Assembly: GCF_005047355.1 (NCBI RefSeq)
Contig: NZ_SUMC01000018.1
Span: forward strand, 62,001 to 126,000
Direction: 5' to 3'
Length of the DNA stretch: 64,000 bases
DNA from: Actinacidiphila oryziradicis
GTDB lineage: Bacteria; Actinomycetota; Actinomycetes; Streptomycetales; Streptomycetaceae
The notes below the pieces were generated by a model. That model saw only the letters and a program-made list of their open reading frames with translations, was not told the DNA's origin and searched no databases. Made by a program: the position numbers and the translations under genes. Shown here piece by piece: positions 40,200-47,087 of the stretch (position 1 is the stretch's first letter; each line of letters starts with the position of its first letter).

Positions 40200-40219
40200 C
40201 CGCCGGACACTCCCGGCGG
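40200..40219 (+). terminator. Small GC hairpin after serC
   Basis: CCGCCGG-ACACTC-CCGGCGG, a 7-bp stem with a 6-nt loop, 28 bp after the serC stop. Likely a terminator, modest in size. Confidence 0.5.
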
Positions 40220-40247
40220 ACGGCGCGGGGCGCGGCACCCCGGCCCG

Positions 40248-40340
40248 TCAGCTCTTGCGCCGCAGGGCCCGGCGCCCCGCCACACACTCCCGCTCACTGC
40301 CCAGGAACGGTACGACATCCTGCTGGATGCGGCGGCACAC
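40248..40340 (-). CDS. Possible 30-aa peptide with two Cys
   Basis: A minus-strand frame from a GTG at 40340 to a TGA at 40248, in the 302-bp gap between serC and the aldo/keto reductase. Codon use is strongly G/C at third positions and the peptide ends ECVAGRRALRRKS. The frame stays open further upstream to 40487. No clear RBS and no family recognised. Confidence 0.25.
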   Translation of the reverse strand: MCRRIQQDVVPFLGSERECVAGRRALRRKS

Positions 40341-40474
40341 ATCCGAACGTCCCGGGCGAACATCGCCTCGCCGCCGCCTTCGCGGACTCGATGCAACAGG
40401 CGTGGGACATGGGAGCGCCATATACAGCCAGGCCCTCTTGATTCGAGTGCACTCAAAGAGATTGGGTGGTGACC

Positions 40475-41470
40475 ATGGAGTACACACAGCTCGGACGTAC
40501 CGGTCTCAAGGTGAGCCGACTGGTGCTCGGCACCATGAACTTCGGCCCGCTGACCGAAGAGGCCGACAGCCACACGATCATGGACTCCGCGCTCGACGCG
40601 GGCGTCAATTTCTTCGACACTGCCAATGTCTACGGTTGGGGCGAGAACAAGGGCCGCACCGAGGAGATCGTCGGCAGCTGGTTCGCCAAGGGCGGCGGCC
40701 GTCGTGAGAAGACCGTCCTGGCCACGAAGGTCTACGGCAGCATGGACGCGAACAACGCGAGCTGGCCGAATGAGGACAAGCTCTCGGCGCTCAATATCCG
40801 GCGCGCCGCCGACGCGAGCCTGAAGCGGCTCGGCACGGACTACATCGACCTGTATCAGTTCCACCACATCGACCGGGCCACGCCGTGGGACGAGATCTGG
40901 CAGGCGATCGATGTCCTCATACAGCAGGGCAAGATCCTCTACGTGGGATCGTCCAACTTCGCCGGCTGGAACATCGCACAGGCCAACGAGCTGGCCGCTC
41001 GGCGCGGTCTGCTCGGCCTGACCAGTGAGCAGTGCCTGTACAACCTGGCCGAGCGGCGCGCCGAGATGGAGGTCATCCCGGCGGCACAGGCCTACGGCCT
41101 TGGGGTGATCCCGTGGTCGCCGCTGCAGGGCGGACTGCTGGGCGGGGCGCTGCGCAAGGAACGCGAGGGTGGCGCATCCCGTTCGGCGACCGGGCGGAGC
41201 GCGGACGCGCTGAAGAACACGGCGCTGCGCGAGAAGCTGCAGGCGTACGAGGACTTGGTCGCCAAGCACGGTCTGGAGCCCGGTGACGTGGCCCTGGCCT
41301 GGCTGCTGACCCGCCCGGGGGTGACCGGCCCGATCGTGGGGCCGCGGACGACGGAACAGCTGGACTCGGCGCTGCGGGCGGTGGAGCTGGAGCTGTCCGC
41401 CGAGTTCCTCGCCGAGCTGGAGGAGATCTTCCCGGGTCCGGGCCCCTCGCCGGAGGCGTTCGCCTGGTGA
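40475..41470 (+). CDS. Aldo/keto reductase
   Basis: 331 residues. The ATG at 40475 gives the family N-terminus MEYTQLGRTGLKVSRL; a GTG at 40466 is an alternative with AAAGAG upstream. The catalytic tetrad is intact: Asp48 and Tyr53 (FDTANVYGWGENKG), Lys85 (VLATKVYG) and His130 (DLYQFHHID). NADPH-binding LLTRPGVTGPIVGPRTTEQL is present. It belongs to the group of YajO/perakine-reductase-like AKRs that reduce aldehydes and ketones. Physiological substrate unknown. Confidence 0.94.
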   Translation: MEYTQLGRTGLKVSRLVLGTMNFGPLTEEADSHTIMDSALDAGVNFFDTANVYGWGENKGRTEEIVGSWFAKGGGRREKTVLATKVYGSMDANNASWPNEDKLSALNIRRAADASLKRLGTDYIDLYQFHHIDRATPWDEIWQAIDVLIQQGKILYVGSSNFAGWNIAQANELAARRGLLGLTSEQCLYNLAERRAEMEVIPAAQAYGLGVIPWSPLQGGLLGGALRKEREGGASRSATGRSADALKNTALREKLQAYEDLVAKHGLEPGDVALAWLLTRPGVTGPIVGPRTTEQLDSALRAVELELSAEFLAELEEIFPGPGPSPEAFAW

Positions 41471-41507
41471 GCCCGAGCCCGTTAAGGCCAAACCGCCGGA
41501 GCCGCCG

Positions 41508-42033
41508 GTGACCCCGGTGCAGGCGGCGAGGATACGCCCGGGTGGCGAGGAGGACATCCCCCTCATACTCGCCATGCTCGACGGCGCCGTCGAATGGCTC
41601 GTCGTCCACGGCCGCAGTGGCCAGTGGGGCACCGAGCCGTGGTCGGCCCGGCCGGCAGGCGTCAAAAGGGTCGGCGAGATCGTAGGCGCAGGGACACCGT
41701 GGATCGCGGAGATCGACGGCGTCCCTGCCGGGACCATCACCCTCTCGGGGGAGGCGGCACCATACGTTCCGGCGGCCAAGGAGCCGGAGGTCTACGTACA
41801 CCTCCTGGTGACGGACCGCCGCTACGCCGGGCGTGGTGCCGGCAGCGCCCTGCTCGCCCACGCTCGCGAGGAGACCCGGCGGCTCGGCATCGGGCTGCTG
41901 CGGGTCGACTGCTACGCGGGCAGTGAGGGGCGGCTCGTCGACTACAACGGGGCGGAATGGCTTCGTGCCTGTGCAGCCCTTCACCGTCGGCGCCTGGCCG
42001 GGCCAGCTGCTGGCACAGCGCGTAACGGAGTGA
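41508..42033 (+). pseudogene. GNAT acetyltransferase gene with a single-base frameshift
   Basis: The GTG at 41508 (GGAG 6 nt upstream) opens a GNAT domain with acetyl-CoA motif VTDRRYAGRGAGSALLAHAREE and LGIGLLRVDCYAGSEGRLVDYN. At GGGG (41949-41952) the frame changes: the family-like ending NGFVPVQPFTVGAW and on to TGA at 42031-42033 is in the +1 frame. One extra G explains it. Without the shift the frame would read on to 42134 through a 16-bp terminator, giving an Arg-rich tail unlike the family. It is either a real recent mutation or a homopolymer sequencing error. Confidence 0.85.
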
Positions 42034-42035
42034 CG

Positions 42036-42072
42036 TCCGGGGTCGCCCGGCCGAAAGCCGGGCGACCCCGGA
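42036..42072. terminator. 16-bp perfect terminator hairpin
   Basis: TCCGGGGTCGCCCGGC (42036-42051), loop CGAAA, and its exact complement (42057-42072). It starts 2 nt after the restored GNAT stop at 42033. It also faces the stop of the small minus-strand gene at 42146, so it may serve both. Confidence 0.92.
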
Positions 42073-42145
42073 CAGTTGGGCGGAAGCGCCGGCGTGGCGG
42101 ACGATCTTGGTTGCGCGAAGCAGGCGCGACGTAGAACCTGCCCGG

Positions 42146-42232
42146 CTACCGGACGGCGGCCGCCACGACCACCACGGCCAGCATCAGCACCAGCGCGGCG
42201 GTCATCACTCGGGTACGGGTCTTCGGATCCAC
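42146..42232 (-). CDS. Small single-pass membrane protein, 28 aa
   Basis: GTG at 42232 to TAG at 42146. The peptide has a basic N-terminus (MDPKTRTRVM) and then an unbroken hydrophobic helix (AALVLMLAVVVVAAAV) ending in Arg. This is a textbook layout for a small membrane protein. TAACCT lies 6-7 nt upstream, so the mRNA may be leaderless, though GGAG also lies just before the GTG. It is 22 bp after the RNA ligase gene on the same strand. Function unknown. Confidence 0.6.
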   Translation of the reverse strand: MDPKTRTRVMTAALVLMLAVVVVAAAVR

Positions 42233-42254
42233 GCTCCGAGGTTATCCGGCCGCG

Positions 42255-42830
42255 TCACTGCCCCGGTCGGTGCCCCAGGGTCCAGGCCCGCAGCGCCTCG
42301 TAGCGGGGCTGGGCGCCCGGCACCCCGGGGGCGGGCGGATGGCTCCGTACGAGGGCGATGGAGGCCGCCGTCCACTCTCGGCCCTGGAACGGGGCCAGCC
42401 GGTCGGCGAGCGGGCGCAGGGGGACCGCCGAGCGGTTGCGGGCGATCGTGAGGTGCGGGTGGAAGCGCTGCTCCTCGGCCACGGCGGTCCCGGCGCGGCG
42501 GGCCGCGGCTTGCACGGTCCCGGCGAGCCGGCGCAGGGCAGCCGTGTCACCGTCCACCCCCATCCAGAGCACGCGGTCCCCGAACCGCCCGCCCCCGGCC
42601 AGACGCAGCACATATGGCGCGTGGCGCCGTGCCGCCCGGGCGAGTCGCTCTTCGAGGCCGGGGAGCAGTGCCTCGTCCACCTCGCCGAGAAATGCCAGTG
42701 TGAAATGCCAGCCGGTGGGCGCGGCCCAGGTCAGCCGGTCACTTTCCGGCACGGCCCGCAGCGGCCTGACGGCCGCGCCGAGCTCATCCAGCGCCTCCTG
42801 CGGGGGGAGCACCGCGACGAACAGTCTCAT
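42255..42830 (-). CDS. thpR: RNA 2',3'-cyclic phosphodiesterase / 2'-5' RNA ligase family
   Basis: 191 residues. It has the two HxT motifs of the 2H phosphoesterase superfamily: WHFTLAFLGE (His42, Thr44) and FHPHLTIAR (His126, Thr128). It starts with the family-typical MRLFVAVLPP. It hydrolyses 2',3'-cyclic phosphate ends of RNA. It probably shares a transcript with the 28-aa membrane protein downstream. Confidence 0.93.
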   Translation of the reverse strand: MRLFVAVLPPQEALDELGAAVRPLRAVPESDRLTWAAPTGWHFTLAFLGEVDEALLPGLEERLARAARRHAPYVLRLAGGGRFGDRVLWMGVDGDTAALRRLAGTVQAAARRAGTAVAEEQRFHPHLTIARNRSAVPLRPLADRLAPFQGREWTAASIALVRSHPPAPGVPGAQPRYEALRAWTLGHRPGQ

Positions 42831-42887
42831 CGCCCCACCCTGTCACCCGGAGCGCCCGGAACTTCCGGAGCTGCTCAGGACTCCCGC

Positions 42888-44237
42888 CTAGGCCGCGGCC
42901 GTCAGGCTCGGCCGGTCCTCACGGGGGACGAGAGCGAAGAGTTTGCGGTCCTTGCCGAGGCGCAGGTCGACCTTGACCCGCAGACCGCCCGCCCGGGTCA
43001 GGGCCAGCCCGACGCCGACCGCGGCTGCGGCGGCGATCAGGCCGCCGGCGAGAAAGCCGACGCGGACGCCGTAGGTGTCGGTGACCCAGCCGGTGATGGG
43101 GCCGCCGATCGGGGTGCCGCCGACGAAGACCATCATGAACAGACTCATGACACGCCCGCGCATGACGGGGTCGGTGGCGAGCTGGACACTCGAGTTCGCC
43201 GTGGTGTTGAACGTCAGGCTGAACGCGCCGATCGGCACGAGGAGCACTACGAAGAGCCAGTAGGAGGGCGAGAGCGCGGCTGCCATCTCCAGGACGCCGA
43301 AGGCGAAGGCGGCGCCGACGAGCAGCCGCATGCGGGTGTTCGAGCGCCGGGCGGCGAGGAGTGCGCCAACGACCGAGCCGACAGCCATGAGGGAGTTGAA
43401 GGTGCCGTACATACCGGCATTGCCGTGCCAGACGTGCGAGACGAAGGCGGAGAGCCAGATGGGGAAGTTGAAGCCGAAGGTGCCGATGAAGCCGACCAGG
43501 ACGATTGGCCAGATGAGTTCCGGGTGCCCGGCGACATAGCGCAGGCCTTCACGCAGCTGCCCCTTGCCGCGCGGTGTCCGTTCGACGACGTGGAGTTCCG
43601 ATGTCCGCATGAGCAGCAGCCCGGCCATGGGGGCGGCGAAGGACACACCGTTGAAGAAGAAGGCCCAGCCACTGCCGACGGCGGTGATCAGGACACCGGA
43701 GATGGCCGGACCGATGAGCCGGGCGGACTGGAAATTGGCGGAGTTCAGAGAGACCGCGTTGCGGATGTCGGCAGGGCCGACCATCTCGGCGACGAAGGTC
43801 TGGCGGGTCGGGTTGTCGACGACAGTGACGAGGCCGAGCAGGAAGGCGATGGCGTAGACGTGCCAGACCTGTACGTAGCCGCTGAGCGTGAGCGCGGCGA
43901 GGATGAGCCCGAGCAGTCCCATCGTGGACTGGGTGGCGAGCAGCAGCTTCCGCTTGGGGTAGCGGTCGGCTATGACTCCGCCGTAGAGCCCGAAGAGCAA
44001 CATGGGCAGGAACTGCATCGCGGTGGTGATGCCGACCGCGAAGGAGGAGCCGGTGAGGCTGAGCACCAGCCAGTCCTGGGCGATCCGGGACACCCAGGTA
44101 CCGGTGTTGGATATGACCGCGCCGGATGCGAAGAGCCGGTAGTTACGCACCTTCAGCGAGCTGAAGGTGCCTTGCTTGCCCGGGGGGATGGCGGGGGTAG
44201 GTTCGGGTGCGGCGTCTGATGCGGCTGCCGAACTCAA
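42888..44237 (-). CDS. MFS transporter (EntS/MFS_3-like)
   Basis: 449 residues. The TTG at 44237 has AAGGAGG about 10 nt upstream. About 11-12 helices. It starts with KVRNYRLFASGAVISNTGTWVSRIAQDWLVL and carries YGGVIADRYPKRKLLL (motif A), features of the MFS_3 group that includes the enterobactin exporter EntS and many drug exporters. It lies 98 bp downstream of a marR gene and is probably controlled by it. The substrate could be a toxic compound or a siderophore. Confidence 0.9.
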   Translation of the reverse strand: MSSAAASDAAPEPTPAIPPGKQGTFSSLKVRNYRLFASGAVISNTGTWVSRIAQDWLVLSLTGSSFAVGITTAMQFLPMLLFGLYGGVIADRYPKRKLLLATQSTMGLLGLILAALTLSGYVQVWHVYAIAFLLGLVTVVDNPTRQTFVAEMVGPADIRNAVSLNSANFQSARLIGPAISGVLITAVGSGWAFFFNGVSFAAPMAGLLLMRTSELHVVERTPRGKGQLREGLRYVAGHPELIWPIVLVGFIGTFGFNFPIWLSAFVSHVWHGNAGMYGTFNSLMAVGSVVGALLAARRSNTRMRLLVGAAFAFGVLEMAAALSPSYWLFVVLLVPIGAFSLTFNTTANSSVQLATDPVMRGRVMSLFMMVFVGGTPIGGPITGWVTDTYGVRVGFLAGGLIAAAAAVGVGLALTRAGGLRVKVDLRLGKDRKLFALVPREDRPSLTAAA

Positions 44238-44290
44238 TCGGTGTTCGCCTCCTTGGACGGTTCTTCGTGTGCGTTACTCGTCGTGTGTGT

Positions 44291-44320
44291 TGGTACGTGT
44301 CGGTACGTGTTGGTACGTGT
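44291..44320. repeat. Three 10-bp tandem repeats between marR and the MFS gene
   Basis: TGGTACGTGT, CGGTACGTGT, TGGTACGTGT in a row, followed by a diverged copy. They lie in the 98-bp intergenic spacer and could affect mRNA processing between the two genes. Confidence 0.8.
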
Positions 44321-44335
44321 TGCTCGTGGCGTTCG

Positions 44336-44776
44336 TTACAGGTGTGCGAGCTTCTCCAGTACGGGGGCGGCCTCGCGGAGCACGGCCCGTTCCTTCTCGT
44401 CCAGCCCCTCGACAAGCTGTGCCAGCCAGGCGTTCCGCAGGCTGCGGCTCTTTTCCAGCATCGCCTCGGCCTGTTCGGTCTGCCTGACAACGACCTGGCG
44501 GCGGTCGTCCGGATGGGGGTCCCGGCGGACCAGGCCCTTGCCTTCGAGCATCGCCACGATGCGGGTCATCGACGGCGGCTGGACGTGCTCCTTGCGGGCG
44601 AGCTCTCCGGGGGTGGCCGAGCCGCAGCGCGCGAGGGTGCCCAGCACCGACATCTCGGTGGGGCTGAGCGACTCGTCGACCCGCTGGTGGCGGAGTCGGC
44701 GCGACAGCCGCATAACGGCGGAGCGCAGGGTGCTCACCGCGGCGAGATCGTCCTCGGACAGTTCCATCACATCCAT
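44336..44776 (-). CDS. MarR-family transcriptional regulator
   Basis: 146 residues. The ATG at 44776 has AAGGA 5 nt upstream; a GTG at 44779 also fits. The winged helix reads LSPTEMSVLGTLARCGSATPGELARKEHVQPPSMTRIVAMLEGKGLVRRDPHPDDRRQVVV, shown here only as the known family pattern ending in the DxR wing (HPDDRRQ). MarR proteins usually repress their own gene and an adjacent efflux pump, released by ligands. Inverted arms CCTTAG/CTAAGG (44783-44812) flank its promoter. Confidence 0.93.
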   Translation of the reverse strand: MDVMELSEDDLAAVSTLRSAVMRLSRRLRHQRVDESLSPTEMSVLGTLARCGSATPGELARKEHVQPPSMTRIVAMLEGKGLVRRDPHPDDRRQVVVRQTEQAEAMLEKSRSLRNAWLAQLVEGLDEKERAVLREAAPVLEKLAHL

Positions 44777-44782
44777 CACGAT

Positions 44783-44812
44783 CCTTAGCTTAGCTCATTA
44801 CCAACCCTAAGG
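44783..44812. promoter_or_regulatory. Inverted repeat in the marR promoter
   Basis: CCTTAG (44783-44788) and CTAAGG (44807-44812) are separated by 18 bp. TTAGCTTAG inside resembles half of an iron box. It is a plausible MarR autoregulatory operator. Confidence 0.45.
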
Positions 44813-44921
44813 AAACACTGCCGCAGCGCCGTAAACACAACTGTGCCCGAAGTCACCCATCCGGGTGATTTCAGGCCGGAAAGCCACGCGCCGCCCACAT
44901 CACAACCCGAGCCTGGGCTCC

Positions 44922-45104
44922 ATGGCATCGACAGTGCTCAGCATGCGCATGGACGGGGACTTGCTGGACCGCCTCCGTAGCCACGCCGCCAAATCCGGAA
45001 TGAGCGTCCAGGACTACATAGTCCGGACGCTCATTCGGGACGACTTCGACCAGCGTTTCCAGTCCGCCGTCGAGGAGACGGAACGCTTCTACAAGATCAC
45101 CTAA
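44922..45104 (+). CDS. Ribbon-helix-helix (CopG/Arc type) protein, orphan
   Basis: 60 residues. The ATG at 44922 gives MASTVLSMRMDGDLLDRLRSHAAKSGMSVQDYIVRTLI, the beta strand followed by two helices of the RHH fold, then a short acidic tail. Many such proteins are antitoxins (ParD/CopG), but no toxin gene adjoins; the next gene, 21 bp away, is a convergent purine permease. It may be a stand-alone regulator. An upstream in-frame ATG at 44865 gives only an unconserved extension. Confidence 0.82.
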   Translation: MASTVLSMRMDGDLLDRLRSHAAKSGMSVQDYIVRTLIRDDFDQRFQSAVEETERFYKIT

Positions 45105-45124
45105 GCAGGATCACGTAAGCCGGA

Positions 45125-46582
45125 TCACGTAAGCCCCAGCGCCGGCATCAGGTAGTAGAAGGCGAAGACCGCCGACACCGCGTACAGCGCCACCGGCACC
45201 TCGCGCCCCCGGCCCGCGGCGAGCCGCAGCAGGCAGAAGGCGAGGAAGCCGATGCCGATGCCGTTGGTGATCGAGTACGTGAACGGCATCAGCAGCATCG
45301 TCAGGAACGCCGGGATGGCGATCGTGAAGTCGCTCCAGTCGATGTCCCGGATGCCGCCCGCCAGGATCAGGAAACCGACCGCCAGCAGCGCGGGAGTGGC
45401 CGCCTGCGCGGGCACCATGGTGGCCACCGGCGTGAGGAAGAGCGCCACCACGAAGACCAGGCCGGTGACGATCGATGCCAGCCCGGTGCGGGCACCCTCC
45501 CCGGCGCCGGCCGTGGACTCCGCGAAGCAGGTGTTGGCGGAGCTGGAGGAGAAGCCACCGGCGGCCGTCGCGATGCCGTCGACCATCAGCACCTTGCTGA
45601 TGCCGGGCAGGTCGCCCCGCTCGTCCAGCAGGTGCGCCTCGTCGCTGACGCCGAGGATCGTCCCCATGGCGTCGAAGAAGCACGACAGCAGCACGGTGAA
45701 GACGAAGAGCACCCCGGTGACGATCCCCACCTCGTGGAAGCCGCCGAAGAGACTGACCTTGCCGATCAGCCCGAAGTCGGGCGACGAGACCGGATCGCCG
45801 GGCCAGGAGGGGACGGTCAGGCCCCAGTCCGCGGGCTTGATGGCGGCGACCGCGTTCACGATCAGCGCCAGCACGGTCATCGCCACGATGCTGATCAGGA
45901 TCGCGCCCGGTACCTTGCGGATGATCAGGGTCAGGGTGAGCAGTGCGCCCAGGATGAACACCAGCACCGGCCAGCCGGTCAGATGACCGTCGGCGCCCAG
46001 TTGCAAGGGCACGGTGGTGTGCGCGGCGTCCGGCATACGGGAGACGAAGCCGCCGTCGACGAGGCCGATCAGCATGATGAACAGGCCGATACCGATCGCG
46101 ATCGCCTTCCGGAGACCGAGCGGCACCGCGCTCATCACGCGCTCCCGCAACCCGGTGGCGACCAGCAGCATGATCGCGAAACCGGCCAGCGCCACCATCC
46201 CCATGGCGTCCGGCCAGCTCATCCTCGGCGCCAGCTGAAGGGCGACCACGGTGTTCACTCCGAGGCCTGCGGCGAGCGCTATCGGCACATTGCCGACCAC
46301 ACCCATGAGGAGCGTGGTGAAGGCCGCGGTCACGACGGTGGCGGTGACCAGCTGACCGTTGGCGAGATGGTGACCGTACTTGTCGGTACCCGAGCTGAGA
46401 ATGATCGGGTTCAACACGATGATGTACGCCATCGCGAAGAAGGTGGCGAGGCCTCCACGGATCTCCCGGGGGACCGAGGAGCCCCGCTCCGAGATCTTGA
46501 AGAAGCGGTCCAGAGCGTTGCGGGCGGGCGTCGGGGGCAACGTGGCGGCGCACGTCGCAGCGGGGGCCGAAATGGGCGGCAT
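45125..46582 (-). CDS. NCS2 family purine permease (AzgA-like)
   Basis: 485 residues with 13-14 hydrophobic helices. Family motifs are REIRGGLATFFAMAYIIVLNPIIL, NVPIALAAGLGVNTVVA, DAMGTILGVSDEAHL and SANTCFAESTAGAGEGARTG. This is the AzgA/PbuG branch of nucleobase permeases (guanine/hypoxanthine/adenine with protons). A 7-bp hairpin lies in its 5' leader. Substrate within purines not fixed. Confidence 0.93.
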   Translation of the reverse strand: MPPISAPAATCAATLPPTPARNALDRFFKISERGSSVPREIRGGLATFFAMAYIIVLNPIILSSGTDKYGHHLANGQLVTATVVTAAFTTLLMGVVGNVPIALAAGLGVNTVVALQLAPRMSWPDAMGMVALAGFAIMLLVATGLRERVMSAVPLGLRKAIAIGIGLFIMLIGLVDGGFVSRMPDAAHTTVPLQLGADGHLTGWPVLVFILGALLTLTLIIRKVPGAILISIVAMTVLALIVNAVAAIKPADWGLTVPSWPGDPVSSPDFGLIGKVSLFGGFHEVGIVTGVLFVFTVLLSCFFDAMGTILGVSDEAHLLDERGDLPGISKVLMVDGIATAAGGFSSSSANTCFAESTAGAGEGARTGLASIVTGLVFVVALFLTPVATMVPAQAATPALLAVGFLILAGGIRDIDWSDFTIAIPAFLTMLLMPFTYSITNGIGIGFLAFCLLRLAAGRGREVPVALYAVSAVFAFYYLMPALGLT

Positions 46583-46625
46583 GGGGGTGCGGATTTCCCT
46601 TGCTTATGGATGTTCGTACGAAAGA

Positions 46626-46643
46626 ATCCGGCCAAAGCCGGAT
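46626..46643 (-). promoter_or_regulatory. Leader hairpin of the purine permease gene
   Basis: ATCCGGC-CAAA-GCCGGAT, a perfect 7-bp stem with a tetraloop, ~45 nt upstream of the ATG at 46582. It does not resemble a purine riboswitch. It could be a small attenuator or a protein site. Confidence 0.4.
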
Positions 46644-46725
46644 CGTTTCAGTATGAACACATCATCCGACCAAAGCCATCTCCGCGCGTAGACCCGGCTC
46701 CACCTCTCCCAACAAGTCGACCGCG

Positions 46726-46731
46726 TAGGCT
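46726..46731 (+). promoter_or_regulatory. -10 element TAGGCT of the DUF2530 gene (leaderless)
   Basis: The hexamer ends 6 nt before the ATG at 46738. No RBS precedes the start. Confidence 0.5.
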
Positions 46732-46737
46732 GTCCGC

Positions 46738-47013
46738 ATGAGCAAGTGGATCCCCGAGCGCGAAGCCCCGGAGCCGCTGGAGGCGAATGACGTCGCCACC
46801 GTCACGATCGGCACGATCGTGTGGTTCGTCCTCTTCCTCGTCCAGCTGCCCTTCTACGGCTGGTACGCCGACCACGGCCACGCCTGGTGGATCTGGACCT
46901 GCCTCGCCGGCGCGGGCCTCGGCCTCATCGGCCTCGTCTATGTACGCGCCCGCCGCGACGCGCTCCGCCGAGAGGCGGAAGCCACCAGGGACGAGGTCGG
47001 CCCAGCGGCATAG
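46738..47013 (+). CDS. DUF2530 family membrane protein
   Basis: 91 residues. Two transmembrane helices (VATVTIGTIVWFVLFLVQLPFYG and AWWIWTCLAGAGLGLIGLVYV) and a basic C-terminal tail (RARRDALRREAEATRDE). It matches the actinobacterial DUF2530 pattern from memory. Role unknown. It is divergent from the purine permease and 74 bp upstream of a P-type ATPase with its own promoter. Confidence 0.85.
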   Translation: MSKWIPEREAPEPLEANDVATVTIGTIVWFVLFLVQLPFYGWYADHGHAWWIWTCLAGAGLGLIGLVYVRARRDALRREAEATRDEVGPAA

Positions 47014-47074
47014 CCGCACCCTGAGATCTCCCTCACCCTCCGCCCGCCACCAGGTGCGCCCGTCGCCGGGCACG

Positions 47075-47080
47075 TAACGT
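47075..47080 (+). promoter_or_regulatory. -10 element TAACGT of the P-type ATPase gene (leaderless)
   Basis: The hexamer ends 7 nt before the ATG at 47088, and no RBS is present. Confidence 0.5.
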
Positions 47081-47087
47081 CGAGGTC

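Noticed and set aside
42034..42134. C-terminal extension of the GNAT protein to 42134
   Set aside because: It is the out-of-frame readthrough past a frameshift and across a perfect terminator. The family-like C-terminus ends at 42033.
46583..46737. Purine riboswitch before the purine permease
   Set aside because: The leader has only one small hairpin. The three-way junction and conserved loop bases of the purine aptamer are missing.
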